A stretch of DNA of 64,000 nt from Elmis aenea. Taxonomy: Eukaryota > Arthropoda > Insecta > Coleoptera > Elmidae. Position numbers and translations under genes: made by a program. Under the pieces are notes generated by a model, which searched no databases, was not told where the DNA came from, and saw only the letters and a list, made by a program, of their open reading frames with translations. Below, in pieces: positions 31,064 through 42,800 of the stretch (position 1 is its first letter; every line of letters starts with the position of its first letter). Location of the stretch: assembly GCA_947652605.1 (NCBI GenBank), contig OX393577.1, positions 60,660,108-60,724,107 on the forward strand, read 5' to 3'.

Positions 31064-33000
31064 TAAGTAACTGAGTATTTAATTTCTTAAGTATCCTTCG
31101 TTGGGCTAAATGTGCGTTTTGTTTTTAAATTTTGCTTTTTGTAGCGCCTTTTTGGTTGGTTCCATGGCCGTCACGCATACCCACCATAAAGACCTTCTTC
31201 GGGCGAGAAGAAGAAACAGTGCATTTGTCTATGTGTCGTTGTGTGTGCACCTTTTTGGTAACTAAACCCAACCTTTCGTTTGTTATCTTGAATTCAACTT
31301 AATGGTCCTTCGAGTGTTGACTGGTTTCTGTTCATACGCATCATTTTTTACTGGTCGTTGAACTTCCAGCAAAATATAAAGGGTAAAACCAAATTAGGAT
31401 TTACTGAAAGCATGCAAAACCTTCTGTTAAAACATTTGTGTTAGTGAAAATTACGAGAAAACAGGTAAAACACGTAAAACTAGCGTTTGATAAAAAAAGA
31501 CTCTCAACAGAGTTCTTGCATTCAATTTATATCTTACTGTTAAATAATTACTCTCGCTAGATATTTGTATTACTAAATACATTATAAAGTATTCCGCCGT
31601 CTAATGAAGACGATTACAACCATAATTAAAAATAATTAAACTAAGTGCAACAGGTACAACTACAAGCAACAGAATAAGCGAATTACAGTACAATCTGTTA
31701 TAATTAACATCAATATCACGGACAAGTTGAGGTAAATGTGAAGGCCGCAACAGCAAGCCGTTCCATGCCCTCTTACAACTATTCACATCCACATGTCATT
31801 TGCCTAAAACGTTAAAAACGTTGATATGACAATACAAAATACAAAATACAGTTGATAACTCATTTCAAAATGTACTAGATATTCGAAAACCAGAATTTAA
31901 GTATATGTCGGAATGCAGGCAATAAATTTTAAAAAAAACACAATTAAGTTGATCATATTGTTGACACTAGTTACTAAAAGTCACCCATTTTTAGGGTTTG
32001 GTGAAAATTGCTCATAAACAATTCCTCCAAAAGAAAATAGCTCGAAATAACGAAATAAGGTACATAAAAAAAAAAAAAATTTGATTAGTTTTAACATTTT
32101 GATACACAAATATGAATATTGTTCTACATTGTAATTAAATAATTAGGTTGATAATCTTACAAGAAAGAGAACCGTCAATGGACTGTTTTACTGCTTACAC
32201 AACTTTACTTATTGTTCACATGCAACAGATTGTAAATAAACACGGATTTAAAAAAAAGCAACTAGAATTATTGTCGAAATAAATCATTCTTGTACTGCAA
32301 TAAATATCTAAACAATTTTAATACTTCTACAGCACAATTTCAAAAAGATATTTAGCGCACAGAGGCCAAGTTATAAACTAAAATTAATCACTTATTTTTA
32401 ATTTATAAACTCCCTTAGTAAAGAACTTGAAAGATTTTTATAAGTGTAATTTTTCCCTTAACCGTCTGGACTATATTCTGGTTATACAACGTTATTTTAG
32501 TAAACTTGACATGAACGGATGTGCGGTGACGTCCGGTCTTGTTGCTAGCAAAATACAGCGACATTAGCTTTTTTTTCCTTTAAATTCTTGTAATATTTTT
32601 TTAAAGCAACCGTCACGTGCTAATCGGCTTGATAAATCCAACATAGCTTTAAACGTCCTTGCCATAACATTCATTAGAAAGACATTTTAACACGCACATA
32701 TTTATTTTCGGTTTCGTTATTACGGTATGAAATTACATTTGTACATATTTCGTAACGATAATGGCAGCCTTGTGCATCATTAATTTTTATAATGTTTTTA
32801 TAATATCGTGTCATCTAAATACTTGTTTCGTTAAGTGTTGTATGTAATGACAATTTATTCGCGTTCATTTGCGTAGAGGCGATAGGTATAATGTATGTGA
32901 AGGCGATATCCTTGAATATGTGTACATATGCATGTGTGAAAAAAAAACTAAACGTATTTTATTATTGGAAAACAGTTGAAAGTATTATGTCGATATATTT
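31064..33000. other. No gene or repeat recognised
   Basis: AT-rich sequence. The 63-codon minus-strand frame at 31601-31792 has no recognisable motif. Nothing here is repeated elsewhere in the window as far as I can see. Confidence 0.4.
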
Positions 33001-33008
33001 GTGCTTAT

Positions 33009-33865
33009 TAGGGTTTCTCATATTTGACCATTTTGCTTGTCCCGGGATTCCGGGAAGAAATCGGCCTTTGTCCCGGGATTTCCCGGGATCCCGGGATGTA
33101 ATAAATTATGTCAATATATTTTTAAATAAATAACCCAAAAAATTAAGGGAACGGTTTATTACTTAAAAACAACTCCAAGTCATATATGTAATACATTTTG
33201 CTCCATGATTATTATAAATAATTCAATAATATTGGTGAGAGAATCATACATTTGGGAATTATACCCTTTATATTGCAATTTCATATTTATGAATACAATA
33301 ATATAATTTTTACAATGAATTTTTGTAATGTGATTTAAGAAAACAAAGGTGATCTGTGCTTCAGTCAATTAGTATTTTTCTTAATTTATAAGAAAAAGTC
33401 CTGCTGCATAAAATGCTCTCTCAGTCTCTATTGACGTAGGTGAAATTGTCTTAAGAGCATCTAGCACCAAAGAAACATCGTTCTCATCAATAAAATTTCA
33501 TTTATAAGCTATTTTGCTTTGAATTATCAGGGTACACAAAAATAAAACTGTAAAAGTATTTTGAAGATATTAACTTTGTCATGTAGACCGGGCTTCTTTG
33601 CGCCATACTAAAAGAGAAAAATTATTTTGAAATAAAAATAAAGTTTTTCCATAATTTACTGTTAGTAAAGATATTTTAAGTATAAAATTCTGATAAGTTA
33701 TGATAGTATTACAAAGATCTTAGCACAAAATAAACGAAAATAACACTTTTTTAAAATCCCGGGAATTCCCGGGACAAAAAGCATTTCCCGGGAAATATAA
33801 AATAGCTTAAAATGGACCGGGATCCCGGGAAACCGGGATCCCGGGATCCCGGGAAAGAAACCCTA
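33009..33865 (-). mobile_element. hAT element with CCCGGGAT subterminal repeats, copy 2
   Basis: The ends TAGGGTTTCTC and GAAACCCTA are the same as in copy 1, with exact 8-bp duplications GTGCTTAT (33001-33008 and 33866-33873). The body is about 90% or more identical to 9808-10644 and keeps the same transposase C-terminal scrap on the minus strand (about 33325-33485). It differs by a few small indels, for example one extra CCCGGG-type unit at the right end. The two copies descend from one deletion derivative that transposed as a unit. Confidence 0.93.
33325..33485 (-). pseudogene. hAT C-terminal domain remnant, copy 2
   Basis: The stretch corresponds to the ERAFYAAGLF-containing scrap at 10121-10276, with the same stop after the RL block, plus a 2-bp deletion relative to copy 1 in the following AATTTAT(TAAC)AAAAAG stretch. 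The shared lesions show that inactivation came before both insertions. Confidence 0.7.
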
Positions 33866-34373
33866 GTGCTTATACATACTAAAAACTCATGCGAAAACTA
33901 AATTGTTAATTTTTTCAGTAACAGAAGTAATTTTTTTTAATTACACCAAAAAAATGCAATCAAAAACTGTGCAAGAACAATATTAGAATTTTTTTAAGTT
34001 GTACTGCTAAAAGAGCTTTTTGCAACCTACCAGATTTTTCATACAGTTTAATAACATTCTATAGTTTTTAAATACGTCTTACACGACCTACCTATGAACA
34101 AATGAGTACAAATTAATTACTCGAAAAATATTAATATATTTTCTAAATTTTTGTATTTATTAAAAAAGTACAATAATTACTGTAAAACATATTTTTTGCT
34201 GTAAAAAAATAATAATTGTTATAAAAATAAATAGTTTGCTATAAAACCTAAGAAACACTACACTACTATACACTATACATAATTAATAAAGACTATAAAT
34301 ATAATGAAATTTATTTTAAAAAATAGAAAAATCAGTGAATAGTTTTATTTTTGCTATAAAAAATTTCATGTCA

Positions 34374-34471
34374 GATTAGATAAGGTTAGGTCAGATCAGA
34401 TCGGGTAAGGTCAGATCAGGTCAGGTTATGTTATGTTATGTAATGTAAGGTTATGTTAGGTTAGGTCAGGT
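34374..34471 (+). repeat. Degenerate telomere-like tract (TTAGG / TCAGG)
   Basis: AAGGTTAGGTCAGATCAGAT and GGTCAGATCAGGTCAGGTTA, then GTTATGTTAGGTTAGGTCAG, give mixed TTAGG, TCAGG and TTATG words with 5-bp periodicity. The orientation is opposite to 28862-28967. The interpretation as interstitial telomere-like DNA is tentative. Confidence 0.65.
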
Positions 34472-34774
34472 TTTGTAACTATTTTGGTAACACCATTTTT
34501 AAGGAGCTAAAGACGAATCTAAATTTTATCAAGTAATTTAATTTTAATGTAGCTTTTTATATACAAGCCTAAGAATGGTACAAAAATTATTATTAAATAT
34601 ATTTGGCAGGTTATAATTTTATTTATGTCAATGTCAGTGTGGTGGTGTCGCTATGGAAATGAAATGATTAATTAAAACTTTATACATAATAATTAATTGT
34701 CATTGAGTTCGTTTACGTTAACTTTCGTTCTATAATATAATTTTAATTTCGTAGAAAAAATAGCATTTACGACT

Positions 34775-34872
34775 CGAAATGAAATCAGTTTTTTTCGTTC
34801 GTAAGATTTGCTCACTCGCCGCTTCGCAGCTCGTGAACAAATCTCACCTTAAGAAAACAACTGGACTTTCAT
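34775..34872. repeat. Short imperfect hairpin
   Basis: AGATTTGCTCACTCG (34804-34818) pairs with CTCGTGAACAAATCT (34830-34844) around a GC-rich loop CCGCTTCGCAG. Weaker pairing continues outward, with ATGAAATCAGTTTTTTTC against GAAAACAACTGGACTTTCAT. It may be a very small foldback element or an eroded terminal pair. Confidence 0.45.
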
Positions 34873-35783
34873 CGCTTGTTGTAAAATATACTATTTTGCT
34901 ATAAATAGTTCACTAGGTTTGCTATAAAATTGTAAATGTTTAATATAAAATTGAATATATGTGGTATAATAAAATATAATTTTTATACAAAACACAATTT
35001 ATTTACAGCAGTTTATTACAAGTCTAAACAAACAACCACTTGCCGAGTATGGTAAATTACCTGTTAATAATATTAAACTTTCTTTTAAGATATTTCCACA
35101 ACGTTATAAAATGTATTCCTCAATTAATCATAAAAACCTGCTGATAAATAACACGAAATTTAATTATTAAATTTAATAAACAACCAACGGGAAAACTAAA
35201 TAATTTCTCGCTAATTTAAAACTAAATAGTGATCAAGTTTATAAAAAATAAAGACACATTTAAATAATGTTACCAACTGTGCATTAATTCAAAAACAACA
35301 CAGAACGCAAGCCTACTAATAACATAATGTCGAAAGTATCATTTACACCACACGAAGCCCATCAATTAACGTACATTTAGCACTTCTACATCTTTAAAGA
35401 GGCAGAAAAAACATTCAAATTATGTCAAATCCGTAAATAAATATTTAATAAGGTTGCTTTCTCGCCAGTGTGATGCTGCGGACGATCAACTTGGCTATGA
35501 TATTAATACGTTCCTAATTAAAGTGCTCAGATGAAGACCAAACTGTACTAATTAATAACGTTACGCTTATATGTCAATGCAATAAAGATATAATAAATGA
35601 TTTAAAAATTAAATTGCTGCTATTTGTAGAAAAAAAAAAACTGAACACAGCCTGGTTAGTTTAAACTTCCGTGGGAAATTAAAAACCGTTTTTAAGTAAT
35701 TATGTTTGGAATGGTATTTGGCGTTTTAAGTTATTTAATTATATTTTGGTGGTTAAATGTTTTCAGATTTAAAAAAAAACACA

Positions 35784-36890
35784 TACCGGGTGATTCAGTT
35801 TGACTGTCGCACCCCTATAACTTTTTAATTATTGAAAATAACCCTAACAAACCTTATATTTATGGAAACGGCGACAAATTCTGTATTAAATAATGTGCAT
35901 TTTTTTTTTTTTTTTTTTTTAATTACATAGTAGGTATACATGTTTCTGTTGATTCGGGTAGAGAATTTAATTCTGAATTCGACCATGTATTAAAAAAGTA
36001 TGCATACATAAGAAATGTTTCGAGAAAAAAACGTTGTTTAAACTTTAGTTGCTCTAGCCGACTATTTACGTACATTAGGTCATTACATATTATTGCAACA
36101 TATTTTGATAAATAATAAACTGTCTAAAATAAAACACTTTTGTTTTATCAATCATTTAGGTGACGATAGTATAAATAAATCGAATAAAACTATTACGTTG
36201 ACAGTTCACACAATTTGTTTTGAATTTTCAAAGGCTACTACCGATATTTTAGATAAAATACTCGCAAATAATCATAAGAAACGAAATAACTCCAAAAATA
36301 TTATATTTAGACACAAAACATGCTTAATAACTTTGGAAGATAATTAAATTTTCTACAAGAAAATTTAAAAATATATAGGGAGTTCCATTTAAAAAATATT
36401 ACTTATATGCGTTTAAAGTTTAGCGAAATGGACCGAGTGTAACAAACACCCTGTACATTATTTTAAAAGTTTTACCAGTCAACAATCACTATGACACTAT
36501 TGTCTATTAAATTACCAGAGGAATTTGATCTGGCGTTGTTATGTTGATAAATATAAATATTTTTATAAAGGTCGGCATCTGTAAGAATTTTCAAAAAAAC
36601 GTTGGTAACTCAAAAAGGGTTCATTTTAGACATAAGCAACCTTTAATATTTTTGAAAGAGAATTTAATTTTACCTCTAAAAATAACAAAATATACAGGGT
36701 GTTCTATTTAAAAAAAACAACAATGTTTTGTATCGGTGCGCAAAAACAAAACACTGTGTAGAGCTGAAAATAATTTTATAGGTTATGTAGTAAAGGATTA
36801 CAAACAACTTTAATTCTAAATATTTTTTTAAATTATTAGATACTAATAACAGAGCTATTGAATAATTCGTCTTGGCTGGGACACCCTGTA
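35784..36890. mobile_element. Decayed member of the TACCGGGTG/TACAGGGTG group
   Basis: TACCGGGTGATTCAGTTTGA at 35784 faces GGGACACCCTGTA ending at 36890. The inside carries blocks also present in the 29154-31063 element: AACATGCTTAATAACTTTGG near 36317, a TTTCTACAAGAAAATTTAAA block followed by ATATATAGGGAGTTCCATTT, and TATACAGGGTGTTCTATTTA near 36691. Arms are no longer clearly complementary. The 84-codon frame at 36093-36347 shares its C-terminal peptide with a frame at 29686-30144 only because of this repeat. A 20-base T run is at 35901-35920. Confidence 0.6.
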
Positions 36891-39800
36891 TAGTTAGAAA
36901 AAATTCATTTGCGGTTTTCATCTTACCGTCGCTTGTATTTCTACACCGGTGCCAGTAATTACAGACATTTCCTTTAAATGACAAAAAAATCTTTCACTGC
37001 ACAAAAAATAAAAATGCGCACCACGTAATTGTATTAAATGAACTTTAATAATAGGCCTTAAGGATTTGATTAAATATGAAACAAAGCGCCTCTACATAAC
37101 CAGTTCATTATTCATTACTATAAGTAATGTAAGACAACATTACATAAACGAGTAACAGGTTATAATAAACTACCGATTAAACAGTAATGGCTAATGTACA
37201 AAGTCTACTTAATTTAAATTGATTGATATATTTAGGTCAAGATAAAAATTCAAATTCTTTCGTTACTGTTTTGCCACCAAATTAAAAAATATGATATTTT
37301 AACTAGTAATGGTAACAGAAAAGACATTACAGTAATGTACAAAAAAGCTGAATATTTAAATTTTACTTTAATGAGAACTTTAATTAAAATGTTTACATAA
37401 ATATGTTCCTGAAAAATCATTTTATTTTGCTTTTACAATAGCTATTGAAATCAACTGACCTTATATTAAATTCCCAAAATACCACAACAGCTGTAGTATT
37501 CCACGGTACACTGATTTTAAACACATACTTTACTGGTTAACGTAATGGACATTATTTGTAGAATGTGGATTGTTACAGACTGTATTTTTTTAAATCTTAT
37601 TGAGCGTTTTACATGTAATTGGACCAAATATTTTTTGCACTACTAAATAATCTACAAGGTATACCTTTAATAATTCTATCTATCTATAAATCCAGTCCAC
37701 TATTTAAACACAAGAACAGTGTAAAATTCGTACTCGAATCCGGCTCGAAGGACCATGCATTTCTCAGCGGGTGTAAATAGAGGATAGTATCAATAGATTT
37801 ATGATTAACATAAGCCAATATTTTAAGCTATATGATTAAAAAATCAGATTATAATAAAATACTTACCAGAATTTTTTTGTGATTTATTATTTATGTAATA
37901 AAGTATGTATGATATTTTTAAGAAGTTTTTAACTTAGATTTTCATGGTGTTAAGTGTTTGTACACAAAATATTCTGATTTTTCTATAGTGTTACAATCGA
38001 CGAAATGGTAATAAAAATGTGTAATTCAAAGAAATTGTAGAGAAGTTACCTAAATTTTAATCGAGTTAATATGGACAAGGACATATCATTGTAGCCCATT
38101 TTACTAAAAATATATCTAGTAAAAGTTGAACATATATGACAACTTTTCTTACGGAAGTAACTCCTTCGCTGCTTGTTTTAATTAACCCAACGCTTTTTAT
38201 TCCTGTTCTCGTGATAACGGTCTTTTTTCGCTACTTAATCATAAAAATTTAATTATTATTACATAGCACGTTTCCCTAACAAATTTGCGTTTAAAACAAT
38301 AGATAAGTAGACGACTGTGTACATAATTGATTTAATAATGCCATTTGTTTTTAAATATTCAGTGCATTTACGAGAACTGCATTAATTTGCAATTAAACCT
38401 AAAAAAGCCAGTTGTATTTCTTTCCATTTTACTCTTCTGCATTTATTTTAAAATTCGTTCGGAATTCTCGATTCTGTTGTTTTACATTCTTTTACTTTAC
38501 GTTAATGAGACTTGCGTAATATTCTTTAACATTCCGCAAATTGTGGTAAAAATAACCCAATTATAAATTAACTAAACGTTAACTAAAATCATAACGCCAT
38601 TAACATATAATAAGATATCTCAACATAACAAACAAAATTAACTGTTAATTTACAGCTTGTTCAAGCCTACTTTATTAAGCGTTAGTGTTTTGTTACGGTG
38701 CTGATTAAAAAAAGTGAAGATCACATGAAATTTACTGTAGACAGTTTGCACCAGTAGTGCAAACTATCAACTGTTTAATAAATGAAACACGTTCATTTAC
38801 ATATTACTTCAAATAGCACTTGAATGCAAGTGCTGCGGAAAATATGTGCTTAAAAATGCCACTTAAGCTAATTGCACTTTTAATTTTTTGCAAATATTGA
38901 ACGTAGTTGAACGAAATGGTATTATTGCGATACATTGTTTTTCCAATATTAGAGCAACGAGTAGAATCAATTTACTAAATATGTTTTTTTTTGCGAAAAT
39001 TTCTTGCTACTTGCAACTGCACGAGAAAAACTTGCGTTTAAAATACACAATGCCTTCGACTAAGCATAGAAAACACAAATTTTAATTTCAAATTAAATTA
39101 CAGAATGACATATGCGTGACACAAGATCTATAAAAGCTACGAAACGTCACCATTTCTATAAAAATAGTCTTATTTAATAATTGCGCCGTAAAACCGTCTA
39201 CATTAAAACAAAATTTATAACAGTATAATATTGTGGACAACACGGTATGCTAGACGAATTTTGCAATGAACTAAACGACTTCCATCTTTCTGTTTATCTA
39301 CAAACTTTACACTTTTTTCTGAGTTAAAAACTTTCTTGTAAAATATTTCGTGTGATGCTTAGGTGAATGTTTTTCTGTAATTTTTAGATGAATTAAGCAT
39401 TTCTTTAGCTACTAACAACTCCAAAAATATTTTATCGGCATCTGTTTTGCACACAGCTATGCCATTGGCATTTAAGAAACGTTTTTTGTTAATTAAAATA
39501 GTTTATTCTTAAAATGTTGTCTGTGTGCATGCCTTTACGTAAATAGAATGTTTTGAAATCATTTTTAAATAAGGAAACCACATCAATGTTAAAACAAAAG
39601 AAATTTTGGTTCTTTTAACATTTTTTAAATTTGTAATATACAGCATTTTGACTTTGCTCACTGGTTTTAAAACAAAAAGCAATTAAAAAGTTTAAACTGA
39701 GGTTTAATTCAAAAACTACTAACCCAGTCTCTCGGAAAGCTATAATATATGGACCATTATACATATAACATATACCTACCCTTTTTCTTTTATACTGTCC

Positions 39801-40691
39801 AAATTTTAATATTTTCTTCATTACCGTATATTTTTAATGAATAAACAATATTATTAAGCAACAAAACGTCTAGATGAAGATCTAGTGGACTATAAAATAC
39901 TATTAATAGACTTGCAAGTTTCACGGGTGAATAGGCAAAAAATACTACGTCCAAACACAACCTGTTTTTTTCATAAAGACTAAATTTAGATGGAAAAATA
40001 ACGGTATTTTTGTTTATTTTGCATACAACCGATACGACAATTTTACGAACCAATAAAGATGAATATAAATCTGTTTATAAACATCCAACCGATTCGTTTT
40101 ATAATAAATATAAATTTAATATGTATACAAGTAGTAAATATTAATAATACACAAGTTTTTACGTTAAAGTCAAAACGGTTATTGCCTTTTTTTATTGCGT
40201 CTATTAAAGAACGTCCGGGTATCTACACCACGACATCAAATCTTGATTTTTCGATTGTATTACAATTATAAAATTTCAGTAATTTGAGACCAATTATTAG
40301 TTTAAACGTTGATATGCCGTTTATTTTACAGATCTACATAATACACCATGAAAAAATATGTAATTGTTTTATTAGGGCAATAATTTTTTGAACTAGGATA
40401 GGAGTCTAAACTCTAAATCAAAAGTGACTATGGAAATATTGAATAAAACCATTTTACAAGTTGACAAATGAATACTTCGCCAACTTTTCGGCATTTCAAA
40501 AATTCTTCAATTGAATAAAAGTCTAAAAAAGCCCGATTGCATAAAAGCTAAACCCGGGGTTAACCCTGGGTTAATCCCTAGTTTTGAGGGTATTTGGGAG
40601 TAAATATACATGGGTATGGAAAGGAAGAGGCTGAAATCAATACAACTAAACTGTTCTACATACATTCATAAGGAAAAAATAAATATCAAAG
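36891..40691. other. No gene or repeat recognised
   Basis: A 3.8-kb AT-rich stretch. Short frames (36676-36984, 38345-38566, 38888-39085, 39790-40053, 40059-40271) have biased AT-driven composition and no recognisable motif. The short palindrome AACCCGGGGTTAACCCTGGG near 40552 is the only other notable feature. Confidence 0.4.
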
Positions 40692-41131
40692 AAAACGAAA
40701 ATGACAGTGTACAACACACTATACAAACCAATTCTGACATGCGGATGCAAAAGCTGGGTGTTAAGCAGTCAAATAAAAAGCAAAATGCAGGCGCTAGAAA
40801 TGAAGTATTCAAGAGGCATCAAAGGTATTACCCGAAGAGATAAAATACGAAATGAGACAATTAGAGCCGAACTCAATGTTAAACCAGTTTTGAAAAACAT
40901 AGAAAAACAACATCGGAAGTGGTTTGGACATCTAGTAAGGATGGAGGATGGAAGACAAACGCAAAAAATTTGGCTAGGCAAAATCTATACCGAAAAGACA
41001 AAGAGGATGGCCGAGGAAAGCATTAAATCAAGTGGTGGCTGAATGAAGGATAAAGGAATGACCTGAAGTGAGGAGATGAGGAGGGCAAGGAACAGGAGAG
41101 AGTGGACAGTGTTTATTCATGAAACTGGTTG
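40692..41131 (+). pseudogene. LINE reverse transcriptase C-terminal remnant, third example
   Basis: An open frame reads TVYNTLYKPILTCGCKSWVL, QALEMKYSRGIKGITRRDKI, RNETIRAELNVKPVLKNIEK and RKWFGHLVRMED. Frame changes then lead through KWWLNEG to EEMRRARNRREWTVFIHETG. These are the standard post-catalytic landmarks of a non-LTR reverse transcriptase (LY-kpiltyG, RNE-x-IR-x-EL, W-fGHl-vRM, RnRreW). The 113-codon frame is the longest clean LINE frame of this clade in the window, but it is 5'-truncated and frameshifted near its end. The remnant at 62255-62745 resembles it most. Confidence 0.82.
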
Positions 41132-42269
41132 ATGTTTTGTAATGTACCTTAACAACTTCGGAAGGATATGATTAATAAAAATAACAATTAAATTAAAATT
41201 TCCCTAATTACTAAAATTAACGGACGTCATACACTACAAAAAAAAAAACTATTAATTAGAAACCAGATAATTATAAATTAAATTATGATATTGTATACTG
41301 GGGTACCTATTGAGAGTTGAAATCATCAACTGTTAATATTTTATTTCTTGGTAATTACTTAAGTATTCATTTTTTCTGTTTTTAAATCCAAAATTTATTA
41401 ATCTATATTATCTTAAGATCGTTTTCTACCGTAAGCATACTTTTTTTTTGTATGAAAACGGACAAATTTTACATACATCTGTATATGGTGTGAAAATAAA
41501 ATCATGAATATTTATTAAACATTGTAACACATATTTTTGAAACGAATTTTATAGTTTACGGAAAAACCAGCGTATCAAAATCTTAAACGAATTAATCATT
41601 CCTTTATTATTAAATTTTGTACTGATTTTTTACTGTGAAGAAGCTGTAAAAACGCAAATGACGTTGTAAACATATGTAAGTAAAGATTTATCAATAAGAA
41701 CGAAAACAACAGTTATCATCAGATATGACACGAATTTAAAGAGATTGAAATTTATTTTCCGGATTATGAAGCAAGTACTTCCTCAAATAAAGCAAAACAA
41801 CTCCTTATTAGCAAAAAAAGTAGTTACTTCGGTTTAGTCATCTCTTTAAATGAAATTTACAGTTAACGGCGTAGGTTTCGTAAGAATAAGCGATGCATAA
41901 CGTTTACATTAGATTTATAGCATAATATCTGCATCCATTTCAATGTTAGAAAAAAACAAAAGAAACATCCGTGACAAAGTAACTTTTATCTTATAATTTT
42001 TCGATGGTGTAAACTTCGTATAATGAGTTTCCGATTGAACAAAGTTAAACAGGATATACTCCGAAGATGTTTTTAATAAAATAGCCAAGACTCGTTAGAA
42101 ATATACGGTTTAATCAATTAATTAAATTTAATTAAACGCAGTACATCGAAATCTCACTAACATTTATAAATGAAAGTATGGCAAAACTAGCTAAAGAGTG
42201 TGGTTTTACGTAGTATATATAGCCAAATTGTGCTTAATTCATAAAAAATCCCGAAAGCGATTTTTTCTG
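41132..42269. other. No gene or repeat recognised
   Basis: AT-rich non-coding sequence. Confidence 0.4.
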
Positions 42270-42800
42270 ATTCAACTTGCATGAGTGAAGATTTGTCAAA
42301 AATTATAGATTATTTGCAATGCATGAGTTATAACTATTTTGTTGGAAAATTTCCTTCACCTGACCTACCTGTCAAATTAAATGTATGTTATGTCAAACTT
42401 TACACGTACTGTCAGAGTGGTGCGTTAGAGGTGTGGTTTAATCTATCTTAAAGTAACGTTGCTGGTCGCCGAAATTCGTCAAAAAATTATCAAGACCAAT
42501 TTTCTCTCTAAATTTATATTTTCGAGCAATCACAAACTTATATTTCTTAGAAACGACCAATAAACGCAAGAAAATCTGTTAATTGCGAAAAGGATATTAT
42601 CAGTGTATGATTATGTTTATTGGTCGTTTCTGGGAAATCTGAGTTTGTTATTGATCCAAACGCAAATTTGACAAGAGGATCAACATCTGACAGGGGAATG
42701 TAAAATTATTACCCTGTAATAATGCTCCTATTGGTAGTCTCTAGAAGATTTAAGATTATTGATTGGTTGAATACGCAAAATTGACAGGTGAAGGAAATGT
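42270..42800 (+). repeat. Repeat A, copy 3
   Basis: It runs from TTCAACTTGCATGAGTGAAG to TTGACAGGTGAAGGAAATGT. The termini TTCCTTCACCTGACCTACCT (about 42353) and GACAGGTGAAGGAA (about 42783) pair well. The internal stem CAAACTTATATTTCTTAGA / AAATCTGAGTTTG is kept with mismatches. Confidence 0.82.

Larger units (their letters stand above)
33874..35783. other. No gene; telomere-like tract and small hairpin inside
   Basis: This region contains the tract at 34374-34471 and the hairpin at 34775-34872, each listed separately. The remaining sequence is extremely AT-rich and non-coding. Confidence 0.4.

Noticed and set aside
36093..36347. 84-codon frame sharing a C-terminal peptide with a frame at 29686-30144
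   Set aside because: The similarity is due to a shared non-coding repeat block (CATGCTTAATAA...), not to a conserved protein.
40552..40580. CCCGGGGTTAACCCTGGGTTAA palindrome as a transposon end
   Set aside because: No facing partner within several kilobases and no target duplication.
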